Source: Candidatus Phaeomarinibacter sp. (lineage in GTDB: Bacteria; Pseudomonadota; Alphaproteobacteria; CGMCC-115125). From it: a stretch of 7,725 bases of DNA. Positions 6,614-7,725 of the stretch are shown here, in pieces. The position numbers were made by a program, and so were the translations under genes. Each line of letters starts with the position of its first letter. The first letter of the stretch is position 1. The notes under the pieces were generated by a model. The model saw only the letters and a program-made list of their open reading frames with translations. It was not told the DNA's origin and made no database searches. Location of the stretch: the NCBI GenBank assembly GCA_028279995.1, contig JANQMQ010000585.1, positions 1 through 7,725 on the forward strand, given 5' to 3'.

Positions 6614-6651
6614 CCGGGAGGCGGTCGGACCATAAGCCCATCGCCTCCCGG
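6614..6651 (-). repeat. Perfect 10-bp hairpin between the large and small dehydrogenase genes
   Basis: CCGGGAGGCG (6614-6623) and its exact complement (6642-6651) enclose an 18-nt loop, in the 157-bp gap between the two subunit genes. On the minus strand the stem is followed by CGATGGACAT rather than T's, so it is not a standard terminator. An 8-bp direct repeat, CCATCGCC, occurs at 6608-6615 and 6638-6645. It may stabilise the upstream message, act as a partial stop that sets subunit ratio, or be an operator. The rest of the gap holds no clear gene or promoter. Confidence 0.6.
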
Positions 6652-6675
6652 AAACAAAACTGTTCGGGGTAGTGA

Positions 6676-7725
6676 TTAGAGCCCCAGCACCGCTTTCGCA
6701 ATGATGTTGCGCTGAATCTCGTTGGAACCGCCGTAAATCGACGTTTTCCGCATGTTGAAATAGTTCTGCGACGCACCCAGTGCGTAATCCGGCCCTGGCA
6801 GCTCGTTAGAGCCCTCGCCATTTGGTGCCGCAAACGGATAGGCATAATTGCCAACGGCTTCCACGGTCAGTTCCGTGATCCGCTGCTGGATTTCGGTGCC
6901 CTTGATCTTGAGGATGGAGCTTTCCGGCCCGGGGCCCTTGCCTTTGCTTTCCTGAGCAAGCGTCCGCAGCTCAGTGAACTCAAGCGACGTCAGGTCGATT
7001 TCCAGATCGGCGATCTTGCGCTTGAAGCTGTCCGTCTTGATCAGCGGCTCACCATCAACCGTTTCAGCACCGGCAATGGTCTTGAGACGCTCAATGGCCT
7101 TCTTTGACCGCGCCACGCCGGCAATACCGGAACGCTCGTTGCCGAGCAGGAACTTGGCGTAGGTCCAGCCCTTGTTCTCTTCGCCGATCATGTTTTCGGC
7201 CGGCACACGCACGTCTTCAAGGAAGACCTCGTTCACTTCGTGGCCGCCATCAATGGTGATGATCGGGCGCACGGTGATGCCCGGCGTCTTCATGTCGATG
7301 AGGATGAAGGAGATACCTTCCTGCGGCTTCACTTCCGTGTCCGTCCGCACGAGGCAGAACATCCAGTCAGCGTGCTGGGCGAGCGTCGTCCAGGTCTTGC
7401 TGCCGTTGATCACATACTCGTCGCCTTCACGAACAGCGCGCGTGCGCAGGCTGGCAAGGTCAGAGCCGGAGCCGGGTTCTGAATAGCCCTGGCACCACCA
7501 GTCTTCGCCGGACAGGATGCGCGGCAGGAACTTCGCCTTCTGCTCTTCATTGCCGTAGTTGAAGATCACCGGGCCCACCATGGAGAGGCCGAAAGGCAGG
7601 AGCGGAGACGTTTCCGCGCGGGCATTCTCTTCACCCCAGATGTAGCGCTGGGTGACGTTCCACTCGGTGCCGCCATATTCTTTCGGCCAGTGCGGGGCCA
7701 CCCAGCCCTTCTTGTGGAGAATCTT
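6676..7725 (-). CDS. Acyl-CoA dehydrogenase, large-subunit (PimC/FadE26-like) type, N-terminus outside the window
   Basis: The frame is open to the right edge: 349 residues are visible, and comparison with the paralogue at 886-2094 suggests about 49 are missing at the N-terminus. An internal GTG near 7701 falls inside a conserved motif (GWVAPHWPKEYGG) and is not the start. Numbering from the first visible residue, motifs are YSEPGSGSDLA (81-91), WTT (112-114), IGEENKGWTYAK (180-191), GPGPESS (264-270) and IYGGSNEIQRNI (330-341). The medium-chain Glu position is Gly. Glu197 in NERSG takes the isovaleryl/ChsE4-like place. No TRxxFG or QxxGGxG motif is visible. The gene lies upstream of the small subunit on the same strand with one hairpin between, so the two likely form a heteromeric dehydrogenase feeding electrons to electron-transfer flavoprotein. 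The substrate is unknown. Confidence 0.93.
   Translation of the reverse strand, partial: KILHKKGWVAPHWPKEYGGTEWNVTQRYIWGEENARAETSPLLPFGLSMVGPVIFNYGNEEQKAKFLPRILSGEDWWCQGYSEPGSGSDLASLRTRAVREGDEYVINGSKTWTTLAQHADWMFCLVRTDTEVKPQEGISFILIDMKTPGITVRPIITIDGGHEVNEVFLEDVRVPAENMIGEENKGWTYAKFLLGNERSGIAGVARSKKAIERLKTIAGAETVDGEPLIKTDSFKRKIADLEIDLTSLEFTELRTLAQESKGKGPGPESSILKIKGTEIQQRITELTVEAVGNYAYPFAAPNGEGSNELPGPDYALGASQNYFNMRKTSIYGGSNEIQRNIIAKAVLGL

Noticed and set aside
6520..6657. A 46-residue N-terminal extension of the small dehydrogenase from an ATG at 6657
   Set aside because: Family proteins start at MDFSFSEEQ; the extension is Gly/Pro/Arg-rich with no family match and overlaps the intergenic hairpin.
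1..7725. Mobile element, phage, toxin-antitoxin, CRISPR or defence system
   Set aside because: No transposase, integrase, terminal repeats, spaced repeats or small toxin-like gene pair was seen; the tandem small genes are ABM-fold proteins, not a toxin-antitoxin pair.

Overview
The window reads as chromosomal DNA of a GC-rich bacterium, most likely an alphaproteobacterium. That placement is an inference from protein style: a sensor kinase with a PleC/DivJ-like phosphoacceptor region, and PimC/PimD-like acyl-CoA dehydrogenase pairs. I saw no mobile element, CRISPR array, tRNA or rRNA.

Left part (1-3702, all minus strand). Transcription runs right to left through a probable operon: a divergent crotonase (2899-3702), two tandem small ABM-fold monooxygenase-like proteins (2474-2770 and 2121-2438) and a large-subunit-type acyl-CoA dehydrogenase (886-2094). 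A strong intrinsic terminator follows at 826-860. Beyond it lies the N-terminal half of a six-helix membrane histidine kinase (1-777), which runs off the left edge just after its phosphoacceptor histidine.

Middle (3703-5391). A divergent intergenic region of about 160 bp separates the crotonase from a complete six-helix membrane histidine kinase on the plus strand (3862-5265). Its input domain looks homologous to that of the kinase at the left edge. Neither kinase has a response regulator beside it in the window. An intrinsic terminator at 5325-5357 serves the convergent minus-strand genes from the right.

Right part (5392-7725, minus strand). A large-subunit acyl-CoA dehydrogenase (cut by the right edge) is followed by a small-subunit acyl-CoA dehydrogenase, with a long perfect hairpin in the gap. 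Sequence motifs are split between the two types. The large ones have the flavin/acyl loop SEPGSGSD and a Glu at an isovaleryl-CoA-dehydrogenase-like place. The small one has the TRKQFG and QLHGGMG FAD motifs but no obvious catalytic Glu. This is what an obligate heteromer would look like.

Together the genes suggest beta-oxidation-like breakdown of an unusual acyl-CoA (cyclic, dicarboxylic or steroid-like side chain), with flanking membrane sensors. The substrate cannot be read from the sequence. The best leads are the split-motif dehydrogenases, the crotonase lacking both usual catalytic glutamates, the tandem ABM pair inside an acyl-CoA operon, and the duplicated sensor domain.
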